Shown here: positions 1-8,643 of the stretch, piece after piece | Layout: each line of letters opens with the position of its first letter | Position numbering within the stretch: the first letter of the stretch is position 1 | NCBI GenBank assembly: GCA_036504055.1 | Contig: DASXVU010000003.1 | Coordinates: forward strand, 30,038 to 94,037 | Length of the DNA: 64,000 nucleotides | Reading direction: 5' to 3' | Source: Methanomassiliicoccales archaeon | GTDB taxonomy: Archaea > Thermoplasmatota > Thermoplasmata > Methanomassiliicoccales > UBA472 | Position numbers and translations under genes: made by a program | Notes under the pieces: generated by a model | What the model saw: the letters and a program-made list of their open reading frames with translations, nothing else | What the model was told of the DNA's origin: nothing | The model's database searches: none

Positions 1-176
1 CCGCTCCAATCGGTAATGTCCATTATGTCCAGATGCTCAAGGCCTTCGGCGAATTTTCTCACTTTTGGGCACGGTGATATGATTTTCACGTGATAACCAC
101 CGTTCTCTGCAACGGTTACCTCGATCGTTGTTTGATAACCGCATAAGTTCATGTTCACTTTTGCCTTGGAAGACAT
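1..176 (-). CDS. Small conserved protein, C-terminus cut off by window edge
   Basis: An open frame runs from an ATG at 174-176 to the window edge, giving 58 residues beginning MSSKAKVNMNLCGYQTTIEV. It looks like a small alpha/beta protein with cysteines at residues 12 and 36, the latter in ISPCPKV. I do not recognise a function; short proteins with this Cys pattern are familiar from methanogens, but that is memory, not a search result. It is divergent from the FmdE-like gene, and the 104-nt gap between them would hold both promoters. Confidence 0.6.
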   Translation of the reverse strand, partial: MSSKAKVNMNLCGYQTTIEVTVAENGGYHVKIISPCPKVRKFAEGLEHLDIMDITDWS

Positions 177-280
177 GGGACATCCTCATGAATTATTCTT
201 GGTCCAGATGAATGGTCAGGGACAAAGGGTATATACTCTAGGCAATATTTCAACATATCTTGAAATGAGGTTTGGATGAA

Positions 281-916
281 ATGAACCACACAAAGTTCGA
301 GATTCCGGAATGGACATGGGTATTCCATGGGCACGTCTGCCCGTTCATGCCCATCGGGTACAGAATGGGAATCCTGGGCCTAAAAGAGCTAGGAATCGAG
401 AGGGTCAAAGACCATGGTGCATTCGCCTTCTCGGAGATGGGGGTTGGCCATCCGCAAACTTGCATGATGGATGGTGCCATGTCCGCCACTGGATGCACTT
501 ATGGCAAATTGATGATGGAACGGCTGGATTACGGGAAGGTAGCCACTATACTCTATGCCCCAGGAAAGGGAGCTGTGAGAGTATATCTTCGTTCAGAGTT
601 CCAGGACGCGCTGGGCAAGTTCGAGTTCTTCGACTACCGGAAGAAGGGTGTGGAGCCTTCTAATGTCCCTGAAGCGGTAGTCGCCGAGGTGGTCGATATG
701 GTGCTGAATGCATCTGATGAGGATATGTTCAAAGTAGAGAGACTGCCCGATTTCACCTTCAGCCGGCCAAAGGGATCGTTCTCGAAGGGCAAATGCACCA
801 AGTGCGGCGAGTATGTATTCGAACGATATTTGCGCATGGTCGATGGCAAGCCGATGTGCATACCTTGCTCGGAGTATACCCAGACCTGGGTCAATGTATT
901 GAAGGGAATACAGTAG
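281..916 (+). CDS. FmdE-family protein with C-terminal zinc ribbon
   Basis: This 211-residue protein carries the FmdE domain, with an HGHVCP signature at residues 16-21. A CxxC-x17-CxxC zinc ribbon follows at residues 172-196. FmdE proteins are named for co-purifying with molybdenum formylmethanofuran dehydrogenase, but many stand-alone members have no proven reaction. A longer frame opens at TTG 272, but that TTG lies next to the GAGG at 267-270. ATG 281 is about 10 nt from it and is the better start. The stop is 8 nt before the TauE/SafE permease start, so the two are probably cotranscribed. The nearby permease hints at a metal or sulfur-oxyanion role, which is inference only. Confidence 0.85.
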   Translation: MNHTKFEIPEWTWVFHGHVCPFMPIGYRMGILGLKELGIERVKDHGAFAFSEMGVGHPQTCMMDGAMSATGCTYGKLMMERLDYGKVATILYAPGKGAVRVYLRSEFQDALGKFEFFDYRKKGVEPSNVPEAVVAEVVDMVLNASDEDMFKVERLPDFTFSRPKGSFSKGKCTKCGEYVFERYLRMVDGKPMCIPCSEYTQTWVNVLKGIQ

Positions 917-924
917 GGATATCC

Positions 925-1692
925 ATGGACGGGTTGTTCTGGGTCGCCGTTATCTCCGTATTTCTGGTCTCGATCATCTTCTCGATGTTCGGACAGGGTG
1001 GCGGCTCTCTCTACACTCCGATCCTATTCCTACTGGGTTATACGGCCTTCATATCGGTATCGACATCGTTGGTGCTCAACCTTTTCACGGCCGCTTCTGC
1101 CTCCATTGTCTACTTTCGCCAGAAATTGATTGACATGAAAATGTCGGCAGCATTCATCCCTGGGATTTGTATCGGCTCCCTAATCGGGGGTGTCCTCGGC
1201 AATTTCGTCGATCCAACCATTTTGATGTGGTTATTTGTCATCTTTCTCATTGGTGCTGGGGCCAGGATGATCTACACAATGCGGGATAAGAAGGCGGAAA
1301 GCGAGGTCTGCCCCACCGGTTTTTCCGGGAGAATGTATGCCACGATCGTCTTCGTCAGCTTCCTGGTGGGTATCTTGTCGGGACTGCTGGGCGTTGGAGG
1401 CGGCATCATTATCGTACCGTTTCTCATATTCATCTGCAAATATCCAACAAAGAACTCAGCCGGGACGGTTTCGTTCATAATCATTTTCTCTTCGATGTTT
1501 GGGGTCATAGGTCATTCGGCTTTCGGAGCCCTCGAAGTAACTCTGATTGTTGCAACAGGCATAGCAGTGCTCATCGGCGCATCGATAGGGGCAAGATTGA
1601 CCGTGAAGCTAAGATCCAACTGGATCAAGGTCGGTTTCGGACTGATCATGTGGGTCTTTGCCATACAATTGATACTAAGATTGCTGACTTGA
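925..1692 (+). CDS. TauE/SafE-family membrane permease
   Basis: This 255-residue integral membrane protein has about eight hydrophobic segments in two homologous halves. Each half has a glycine-rich motif, FGQGGG at residues 22-27 and LLGVGGG in the middle of the protein, typical of the TauE/SafE sulfite or organosulfonate exporter family. The frame is open back to 793, but that part overlaps the FmdE gene. ATG 925, with AGGGAT a few bases upstream, gives a normal first membrane helix. Substrates in this family are rarely predictable; sulfite, sulfonates or other small anions are possible. It sits between the FmdE-like gene and a small soluble gene and is likely in one operon with them. Confidence 0.85.
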   Translation: MDGLFWVAVISVFLVSIIFSMFGQGGGSLYTPILFLLGYTAFISVSTSLVLNLFTAASASIVYFRQKLIDMKMSAAFIPGICIGSLIGGVLGNFVDPTILMWLFVIFLIGAGARMIYTMRDKKAESEVCPTGFSGRMYATIVFVSFLVGILSGLLGVGGGIIIVPFLIFICKYPTKNSAGTVSFIIIFSSMFGVIGHSAFGALEVTLIVATGIAVLIGASIGARLTVKLRSNWIKVGFGLIMWVFAIQLILRLLT

Positions 1693-1712
1693 TCACTAAG
1701 GGGGCAATAGTA

Positions 1713-2015
1713 ATGAAGTTCAGAATTAGAAAACTCTGCTCGTCGACGGAAGAGTACGAGGCGATGGCTGATGGACCAATAGATCTGGACTCCCTGAGCG
1801 TTGCTCTTTCAAAGCGTCCTAGCATCAATGTCACGTATAGTCCGTTATTACTCACCATCCTTTTTGAGGACGAGGGGGTTGTCATAAAGTTATATTCCAA
1901 TGGGAATGCCTTGATCTATGCCAACACGAAAAGGGACGTAGAGAGCGCATGTTCCGAATTAGCCCAGGCCGTTCGAGAGAGTAACGATTCAAACAGATCT
2001 GAAATACAAAATTGA
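1713..2015 (+). CDS. Small protein with a TBP-half-like sequence pattern
   Basis: This 100-residue soluble protein follows the TauE/SafE gene by 20 nt and has a good ribosome binding site (AAGGGGG at 1698-1704) before ATG 1713. The frame extends upstream to 1650, but that part overlaps the permease. Its second half, a hydrophobic strand ending at YSNGNALIYANT followed by an amphipathic helix, resembles one repeat of TATA-binding protein, where the motif is FSSGK-(V)CTGA plus a helix. Only one repeat is present and the N-terminus differs, so it is not a functional TBP. I infer a TBP-like fold, function unknown. Confidence 0.75.
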   Translation: MKFRIRKLCSSTEEYEAMADGPIDLDSLSVALSKRPSINVTYSPLLLTILFEDEGVVIKLYSNGNALIYANTKRDVESACSELAQAVRESNDSNRSEIQN

Positions 2016-2060
2016 TCAACATCGGTCTGTTTTTTTCGTTATATCAACATTAATTGAAAT
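2016..2060 (+). terminator. T-rich terminator after the FmdE/TauE operon
   Basis: A run of seven or eight T residues at about 2029-2036 begins some 14 nt after the last stop codon, typical of archaeal intrinsic termination. The following 2060-2360 region has no convincing gene; the downstream ArsR gene converges on it from the other strand. Confidence 0.5.
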
Positions 2061-2360
2061 TAGAACATCATGAGCGACATATCGACCTTCTCTGAGTGAG
2101 GACAGAATTTGCATTATAACATTGTACTGACTAGTTACGATCGATCTGAAATCTCATTGTTCAGTCTCAAGGAGGCTAGCCGAGGACATACTCGATACTT
2201 CCCGAATGGTTTACAAAAAGGTCTGCCCTGAACGAATTCCTTAATAGAATTCCAGACTCCCTAAGGACCAGCATAAGGAGGTATTTGAGGTCGTTTGTCT
2301 CCTCTTCCATTCTTCAAACATTCTATTTCTTGAGCCGTTCATTCGGAAATCTGGATAATT

Positions 2361-2735
2361 TTAGAATGCTATCAATGACTTCCCCATCTCTGTCAGCATA
2401 TAGATACGCCATTTCTTACGCGGGGAAGAGGTGATCAGTTTCGCTTGTTCCAGGATGTTGAGATGATATGACAGACGAGAATCGGATAGTTCGGTTATCT
2501 CCTTAAGAATGCAGGGGCACAGGTCGATGACGAGGAGAGCATGCAGGATCTGCAACCGTATCGGGTCTGATACCGCCTGAAAACGTTCCGCTTCAGAAGT
2601 AAGATTTTCCTGGTCAGGGACAAGCTTTCTCAATCCCTCCAATCCACCTCGCTCGTTCAGGGCCTCTTCCATTTCCTTTGGAAGGTTCATCACATCCGTA
2701 CAACAATCTTTCTTCGACGTACTTTTCCCGGCCAT
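2361..2735 (-). CDS. arsR: ArsR/SmtB-family metalloregulatory repressor
   Basis: This 124-residue protein has a winged helix-turn-helix with the ArsR pattern: SDPIRLQILHAL near residues 56-66, then the recognition helix DSRLSYHLNIL at 85-95. Cysteines at 73 and 75 (DLCPC) in the alpha-3 region match type-1 arsenite sensors; a CC pair at 11-12 could supply a third thiolate. The frame is open to an ATG at 2783. A TATA-like CTTTATTA lies at about 2763-2770, and AGAGGA sits 6 nt before ATG 2735, so 2735 is preferred. The gene is divergent from acr3 and presumably represses it, releasing on binding arsenite or antimonite. Confidence 0.9.
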   Translation of the reverse strand: MAGKSTSKKDCCTDVMNLPKEMEEALNERGGLEGLRKLVPDQENLTSEAERFQAVSDPIRLQILHALLVIDLCPCILKEITELSDSRLSYHLNILEQAKLITSSPRKKWRIYMLTEMGKSLIAF

Positions 2736-3006
2736 GTCTTGTCCTCTGCGCTCCTGAAGTAATAAAGAGTATCCATTATCCATTTATTGATTTCAGCATC
2801 TTCCCTTGCATCAGATATTCCTTGAACCCGTGGGTCCATTATCAGCTCCAGGGAAGACCCATTTAGCCCCATAATGACTAGAGAGTGTTTTTCAACCTTC
2901 GTCCATCGGTGACATTGCGGAATTGTGAGCGCATATTCACAAAAGGTTCTTCATTTGAACCATCCAGGCGTCGTGCATTGGAATGAGTATAACAATGGTC
3001 AGGAAC

Positions 3007-3018
3007 CTATTTATATCG
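3007..3018 (+). promoter_or_regulatory. TATA box of the acr3 operon
   Basis: The sequence CTATTTATATCG reads as an archaeal TATA box. Transcription would start about 25 nt downstream, near 3040, giving a leader of about 45 nt with a ribosome binding site AGGGGGA before the acr3 start. The rest of the 349-nt gap from 2736 to 3084 shows no gene; it holds the promoters for both arsR and acr3. Confidence 0.6.
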
Positions 3019-3032
3019 ACCAAATGCTTCAC

Positions 3033-3048
3033 TTCAACAATAATTGAA
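3033..3048. promoter_or_regulatory. Candidate ArsR operator
   Basis: A perfect inverted repeat, TTCAA-N6-TTGAA, lies directly over the predicted acr3 transcription start, about 20 nt downstream of the TATA box. Palindromes with TCAA/TTGA arms are typical of ArsR/SmtB operators, and this position would block polymerase recruitment or start. The gene pairing supports the assignment; binding is inferred. Confidence 0.5.
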
Positions 3049-3084
3049 ACAAGATGGCCAGGGACCATTAATTAGGGGGATTTG

Positions 3085-4203
3085 ATGAGCGAGACCGTAG
3101 AGGAAAATAGCCCGGCTCCAAGCGGATTGAAGAAACTGTCGTTCTTGAATAGGTATCTGACCGTTTGGATCTTTGCCGCCATGGGATTAGGCGTTGTCCT
3201 CGGAGTCTCCATTCCGGGATTCGCGGATTCCTTGAACAAGATGAGCGTCGGCACCACCTCGATCCCGATCGCCATCGGCCTGATACTCATGATGTATCCT
3301 CCTTTGGCCAAAGTTAAGTATGAAGAGCTTAGCCAGATTACGAAGCAGCCAGAGGCTAAGAAGATGTTCTCAACGTCCCTGCTGCTGAATTACGTCGTCG
3401 GCCCGTTGCTGATGTTCGCCCTGGCCTGGATCTTCCTTCCGGACCAACCATTATACCGAATCGGTCTAATATTGACGGGGGTAGCGAGATGCATCGCCAT
3501 GGTCCTGGTGTGGAACCAGCTCGCCGAAGGAGATAGCGAGTATGTAGCAATCCTCGTCGCTCTGAATTCCATATTCCAGATAGTCCTCTACTCGTTCTAC
3601 GCATATTTCCTGATCTCTGTGCTATCGGACGTTGTATCACCGGGATCCGGAGTGGCGGTGGACATCTCGATCGTTTCCGTTGCCATAAGCGTGATAATCT
3701 ATCTTGGGATACCGTTCTTCGCCGGTGTTATCAGCCGATACACTCTGAGACCAAGATTGGGAGCAGACTGGTATGACAACAAGTTCATGCCGGTCGCGGG
3801 GAAGGTCTCCCTGCTGGCTTTGCTCTTCACCATCGTGGTCATGTTCTCGTTGAGAGCCCAGTCGATCGTAGACACACCGTTTGATGTGGTAAGGATCGCG
3901 ATCCCGTTGGTCATTTACTTCGCGATCATGTTCCTGCTGTCGTTCTGGCTTTCCATGCGGCTCAGGATCGATTACGGTCATGCCGCTGCCCAATCGTTCA
4001 CCGCGGCGAGCAACAACTTCGAACTGGCGATCGCAGTCGCCGTTGGCGTGTTCGGCATATCCTCGGCAGTCGCGTTCGCGGCCGTCATCGGACCGCTGGT
4101 GGAAGTGCCAGCGCTAATTTCACTGGTGAACCTGTCCTTGTACTTCAAACGGAAGTACTACGATGTGGGTGGGAAATTCAGGGGGAGGACACAGGAAGTC
4201 TGA
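3085..4203 (+). CDS. acr3: Arsenite efflux permease Acr3
   Basis: This 372-residue membrane protein has about ten hydrophobic segments and the Acr3 signature around the essential cysteine, RCIAMVLVWNQLAEGDSEYV, near residue 133. Acr3 exports As(III), and some members Sb(III), across the cytoplasmic membrane using the proton motive force. The frame also contains TTG 3082, immediately before ATG 3085; the ATG with AGGGGGA at 3075-3081 is preferred. It is the first gene of a plus-strand cluster opposite arsR and is followed within 1 nt by the AhpD-like gene. Sequence and regulator context agree strongly. Confidence 0.93.
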   Translation: MSETVEENSPAPSGLKKLSFLNRYLTVWIFAAMGLGVVLGVSIPGFADSLNKMSVGTTSIPIAIGLILMMYPPLAKVKYEELSQITKQPEAKKMFSTSLLLNYVVGPLLMFALAWIFLPDQPLYRIGLILTGVARCIAMVLVWNQLAEGDSEYVAILVALNSIFQIVLYSFYAYFLISVLSDVVSPGSGVAVDISIVSVAISVIIYLGIPFFAGVISRYTLRPRLGADWYDNKFMPVAGKVSLLALLFTIVVMFSLRAQSIVDTPFDVVRIAIPLVIYFAIMFLLSFWLSMRLRIDYGHAAAQSFTAASNNFELAIAVAVGVFGISSAVAFAAVIGPLVEVPALISLVNLSLYFKRKYYDVGGKFRGRTQEV

Positions 4204-4204
4204 T

Positions 4205-4441
4205 ATGATGGACCCCCGCACCAAGGAGCTAGCGGCCATCGCAGCCTCGGTGGCCGGCCGTTGCCAACCCTGTTTCAAGCATCACCTCGGCAAGGCGCTG
4301 GAGCTGGGGATCGGCGAGGATGACATCAAAGAAATAATCACATTAGCTGAACGAGTCGGCGGCGCTGGGGGCCAGCGCATGTCCGGTTTCGTCGAGATCA
4401 CCATGAAGGAAACGAAGAAGGAGGAATCAAATGGCCATTGA
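4205..4441 (+). CDS. AhpD/carboxymuconolactone decarboxylase-family protein
   Basis: This small 78-residue protein contains the CxxC-x3-H redox motif (CQPCFKHHLGKALELG) found in AhpD-like carboxymuconolactone decarboxylase-fold proteins, usually small thiol reductants or peroxidase partners. ATG 4205 follows AGGAAG by 7 nt and starts just after the acr3 stop; a longer frame overlaps acr3. Genes of this family recur in ars clusters, where a role in reducing arsenicals or handling thiols has been suggested but is not settled. The 3' end overlaps the next gene by 11 nt, so the two are translationally coupled. Confidence 0.85.
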   Translation: MMDPRTKELAAIAASVAGRCQPCFKHHLGKALELGIGEDDIKEIITLAERVGGAGGQRMSGFVEITMKETKKEESNGH

Positions 4442-5027
4442 AGAGATAGACCTGTATAAGTTGAAAGCTGAAGATCTTGTGAAGTACCTGCCTGGACAGG
4501 ATAAGGGCTGGGCCGAATTCGCTCAGAAATTGATCGACAAGAATGCAAAGGCGGTTGACTGCCCGAAGATCGAAAAGAAGATGGCCGAGGCGATCGACGC
4601 GGTGCTGAGCATCGATATCCGCCTACCAGAGAGCGACCCCATGCAACAGAAGGTGCCGGAGAAGCTATTCGAGTACAACTCGCCTGACGATAGCTCGCCG
4701 GTATTGATCACGGGCAACTCTATCATCACGCACCAGATATTGAAGCTGATCTTGGACAAGACCAAGGTCAAGGCGTATCTTGTGCCGGTCGATACGATCG
4801 GCTACACCTTCGACAACTCCGTCGTTGCAGGGGCGCTCACACCGATGGCGGTCATGAAGGCGATCAATGAGAGCGGTGTCGGCAGCAAAACATCGGCAAG
4901 AAAAGCGATCATTTCTAGCCTGGCAAGCGAGCAGAAGAGCGGAATCGAGCGGATCACCCGATGGGCGTTGGAGCTCGGACCGGTCAGCGGCTTCGAGCTT
5001 CCGTTGTACCTTATCGCCAGGGGTTAA
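4431..5027 (+). CDS. HgcA/CdhD-like corrinoid-binding-domain protein lacking the cap cysteine
   Basis: This 198-residue soluble protein resembles the corrinoid domain of CO dehydrogenase/acetyl-CoA synthase CdhD and of the mercury methylation protein HgcA. Landmarks are SPVLITGN at about 86-93, LVPVDTIGY at about 117-125 and LGPVSGFELPLYL near the C-terminus, which align with SPV(L/F)VT-N, VLDTKGINVWCAAGK and GPVRA-DLP of those families. The cap-helix segment that holds the cobalt-facing Cys in HgcA is replaced by YTFDNSVVAGAL, so there is no thiolate ligand there. There is no N-terminal Fe-S motif and no HgcA-type membrane anchor. It overlaps the AhpD-like gene and lies two genes before an MtaA-like methyltransferase. 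Corrinoid binding is inferred, not shown. Confidence 0.7.
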   Translation: MAIEEIDLYKLKAEDLVKYLPGQDKGWAEFAQKLIDKNAKAVDCPKIEKKMAEAIDAVLSIDIRLPESDPMQQKVPEKLFEYNSPDDSSPVLITGNSIITHQILKLILDKTKVKAYLVPVDTIGYTFDNSVVAGALTPMAVMKAINESGVGSKTSARKAIISSLASEQKSGIERITRWALELGPVSGFELPLYLIARG

Positions 5028-5082
5028 GCCATCAAGCCACTACCTATCATGTAAGGGCACAGTATGCGAGAGCGGGCAGTCC

Positions 5083-5361
5083 ATGGTTTCGAAATTGTAT
5101 CGTATCGTGAAAGTGAGGAAGGAAGAGCCCGCTCCATGGCTTCAGGGAGAGGTCAAAAGGCACTGCATCAGATGTGAATCGGTCGTGGAAAGGATGGACC
5201 CCATGTGTCCGGTCTGTTCTTTACCGCTCCGTAAGGAGTGCCCTGTATGCCATTATTGGGTTGAAATGGACACTACGTTCTGCGTTTCCTGCAGGCACCC
5301 CTTCCCATTGCCGTATCCGAGGAAAGCAACGATCAAGATGTGGCACGATAAGATCGATTGA
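5083..5361 (+). CDS. Double zinc-ribbon small protein
   Basis: This 92-residue protein has four CxxC-type pairs: CIRCESVVERMDPMCPVC, then CPVCHYWVEMDTTFCVSC. They form two zinc-ribbon or rubredoxin-like knuckles, followed by a short basic tail. The frame is open further upstream, but that part overlaps the corrinoid-domain gene; ATG 5083 is the first sensible start. No enzymatic motif is visible. Position in the arsenic/methyltransferase cluster suggests a metal-binding or protein-interaction role, which is a guess. Confidence 0.75.
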   Translation: MVSKLYRIVKVRKEEPAPWLQGEVKRHCIRCESVVERMDPMCPVCSLPLRKECPVCHYWVEMDTTFCVSCRHPFPLPYPRKATIKMWHDKID

Positions 5362-5459
5362 GAATTGAAGAACATGGCGAACGATCCGTATATCGTCAAA
5401 ACAAATTTATTCGAGGTCTATTCGATCTATCTGATTCCGGGGGCACCATTCTGCTGACC

Positions 5460-6461
5460 ATGAAGGAGCGATTGCTGACCGCCTTGGACCGTGGGGTGGT
5501 CGATCGAGCGCCCTGTGTCAGTCCCGGCCAGACAGCCATAGCGGACCTCCAGCGGTCAGTGGGTGCGGAGTGGCCATTGGCCCATACGAACGCAGAACTG
5601 ATGGCCACGCTGGCGTTGGCCTCGGTCACCTTGGGAGGCCAGGAAGGGGCCAGGGTTCCTTTCGAGACCACCATGGACGCTTCTGCCTTTGGCGCATCGG
5701 TCGAGATGGGGGCTATCCTTAGGCACCCGTACGTCAGCGGGCATCCCCTGGTCGATCAGGAAGCGGTCGATCGGGCGATGGTCCCGAACCCTCGGGAAGA
5801 CGGAAGGGCACCTGTTGTGCTGGAGGCCGTGCATCGACTAAAAAGTGAAAGGGTGCCTGTCCTGTGCGCAGTGACCGCCCCGTTCACTCTGGCCTGTTTC
5901 CTGCGTGGTGAAAGGGACACTCTCATGGACATCATAATCAATCCCGCATTCCTCGGCAATGTGTTGAAATTGGCCGAAAGATGGGCGGTTACCTTCATCC
6001 ATGAGGCGGTGGAGGCAGGGGCTGACGTAATCGTTCTTGAGGACACCTGGGCCAGCGGAGAGATCCTATCACGACAGCAATATCTGGATAACGCCCTGCC
6101 GGGGGAGCAGACCTTGGCACGAGAAGTACATGAGATGGGTGCCCGCTCCATCCTCCACCATTGCGGGCATCCCGGATGCAATTTCGATCTCATGGCAAAC
6201 AGCGGGGCGGACGGACTGACAATCCACCAGACAATGGGTGTTCGTGAGGCCAAGGAGCAACTATCAGGCCGGTGTGCAGCTGTTGGCAACCTAGACCCTT
6301 TATCGATCTTACGTCTTGAGCCAAATGAGATCTTCGATCTCAGCACGCGCTGCTTGGCGGAGGGGATCGACGTTCTGGCACCAGCCTGCGGACTCGATCC
6401 TGCTACTCCTTTACTGAACATGAGGGCCATGGCTGATGCCGCTAATGGATCCACTCATTAG
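5460..6461 (+). CDS. MtaA/CmuA-type methylcobamide:thiol methyltransferase (uroporphyrinogen decarboxylase fold)
   Basis: This 333-residue protein matches the length and pattern of MtaA/MtbA methylcobamide:coenzyme M methyltransferases. It has the UroD-like barrel, a zinc-ligand motif HHCGHPGCN at about 237-245 (HxC type), and a C-terminal APACGLDPATPLLNMRAM holding the third ligand. Such enzymes move a methyl group from a corrinoid protein to a zinc-activated thiol. The frame opens at TTG 5358, overlapping the zinc-ribbon gene, but homologues begin at MKERLLTALDRG, so ATG 5460 is used. The corrinoid-domain gene 430 nt upstream could be its partner. A classical methanogenesis MtaA/MtbA role is equally possible. 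Confidence 0.85.
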   Translation: MKERLLTALDRGVVDRAPCVSPGQTAIADLQRSVGAEWPLAHTNAELMATLALASVTLGGQEGARVPFETTMDASAFGASVEMGAILRHPYVSGHPLVDQEAVDRAMVPNPREDGRAPVVLEAVHRLKSERVPVLCAVTAPFTLACFLRGERDTLMDIIINPAFLGNVLKLAERWAVTFIHEAVEAGADVIVLEDTWASGEILSRQQYLDNALPGEQTLAREVHEMGARSILHHCGHPGCNFDLMANSGADGLTIHQTMGVREAKEQLSGRCAAVGNLDPLSILRLEPNEIFDLSTRCLAEGIDVLAPACGLDPATPLLNMRAMADAANGSTH

Positions 6462-6534
6462 GCCAGCTGGTTACGCGCTCAATTCAAGGCCACCGTTGAC
6501 CGGACCTAGTGAAAAGGATTTGCCATCCAGTCCT

Positions 6535-7077
6535 TCAGAGCATCCTTTTCTCGATAGTCTCCCTGACCTTGATGACGTCCAGCAGTTCCTCGCTCCTCAC
6601 CAGGGACATGCCGGCCCGGTCGCCCATCAGTTCCACGATGACGATCCTTTGGGGATCTCTCAGATCGACGATGCCTTGGTTTATCGGTGCGGTCAGTCTC
6701 TCGATGAGATCGGACGAATGCCTATCGGTATGGCGCTTATGCAGATGCATCATCCATCTCTCATTGGAGACTATCTGTTTTCCATACTCGGTCGTCACCT
6801 TCAGCATCTCATCGATGTAAGGTTCGACCCATTTCTCCAGCGGTACCCAATGGTGTGTATAGGGGAATTGCTCGGGGTCCTGAAAACACAGCTTCCTTAG
6901 GTCCGCCACCACTTCCTTCGGGTCCCCAAGGACCTTGATCTCGCACACGCCTTCCATGTCCGTGTACTCGATGCTGTCCACGTATGCGTCCACGTCCTTG
7001 AGTCTTGCTCTTATCTCTTCCTCAGCGTGACCTTTCTGGTTCGGGCGAAAGGTCACCAACATATTGCCGGTTACCAT
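6535..7077 (-). CDS. THUMP-domain protein (Tan1-like)
   Basis: This 180-residue protein looks like an archaeal stand-alone THUMP protein related to eukaryotic Tan1, the tRNA-binding adaptor for N4-acetylcytidine formation. Supporting segments are the N-terminal beta strand MLVTFRPNQKGHAEEEI, a central Y-T-H-HW-P region (FPYTHHWVPLEKWV), and the C-terminal THUMP core ending near DPQRIVIVELMGDRAGMSLV. ATG 7077 is preceded by GAGGGTGA. It converges with the MtaA-like gene and lies upstream of no obvious partner. The THUMP assignment is fairly safe; the exact tRNA modification is inferred. Confidence 0.8.
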   Translation of the reverse strand: MVTGNMLVTFRPNQKGHAEEEIRARLKDVDAYVDSIEYTDMEGVCEIKVLGDPKEVVADLRKLCFQDPEQFPYTHHWVPLEKWVEPYIDEMLKVTTEYGKQIVSNERWMMHLHKRHTDRHSSDLIERLTAPINQGIVDLRDPQRIVIVELMGDRAGMSLVRSEELLDVIKVRETIEKRML

Positions 7078-7293
7078 TTTTTCACCCTCTGTGTGTTAAT
7101 ACGAAGTCACGGGTAGTTCATCCTTTCGGATAATGAAATCGACGAAAGGAGGATGAGCGTTCGTCTGCCCTTTTCCACTGGAACATCGTTCGTATACTAA
7201 ATGAAAAAGAAGAGCAATGGCCATCCTATCAGGATACTTCTGGGCCATAGAGAAAAGGCGGTTCTGTCCGCAATATGCGGGAACGGCCAGGGA

Positions 7294-8643
<1,350 letters not shown>

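Noticed and set aside
793..924. N-terminal extension of the TauE/SafE frame
   Set aside because: It overlaps the FmdE zinc-ribbon coding region and lacks a membrane-protein N-terminus; ATG 925 is the better start.
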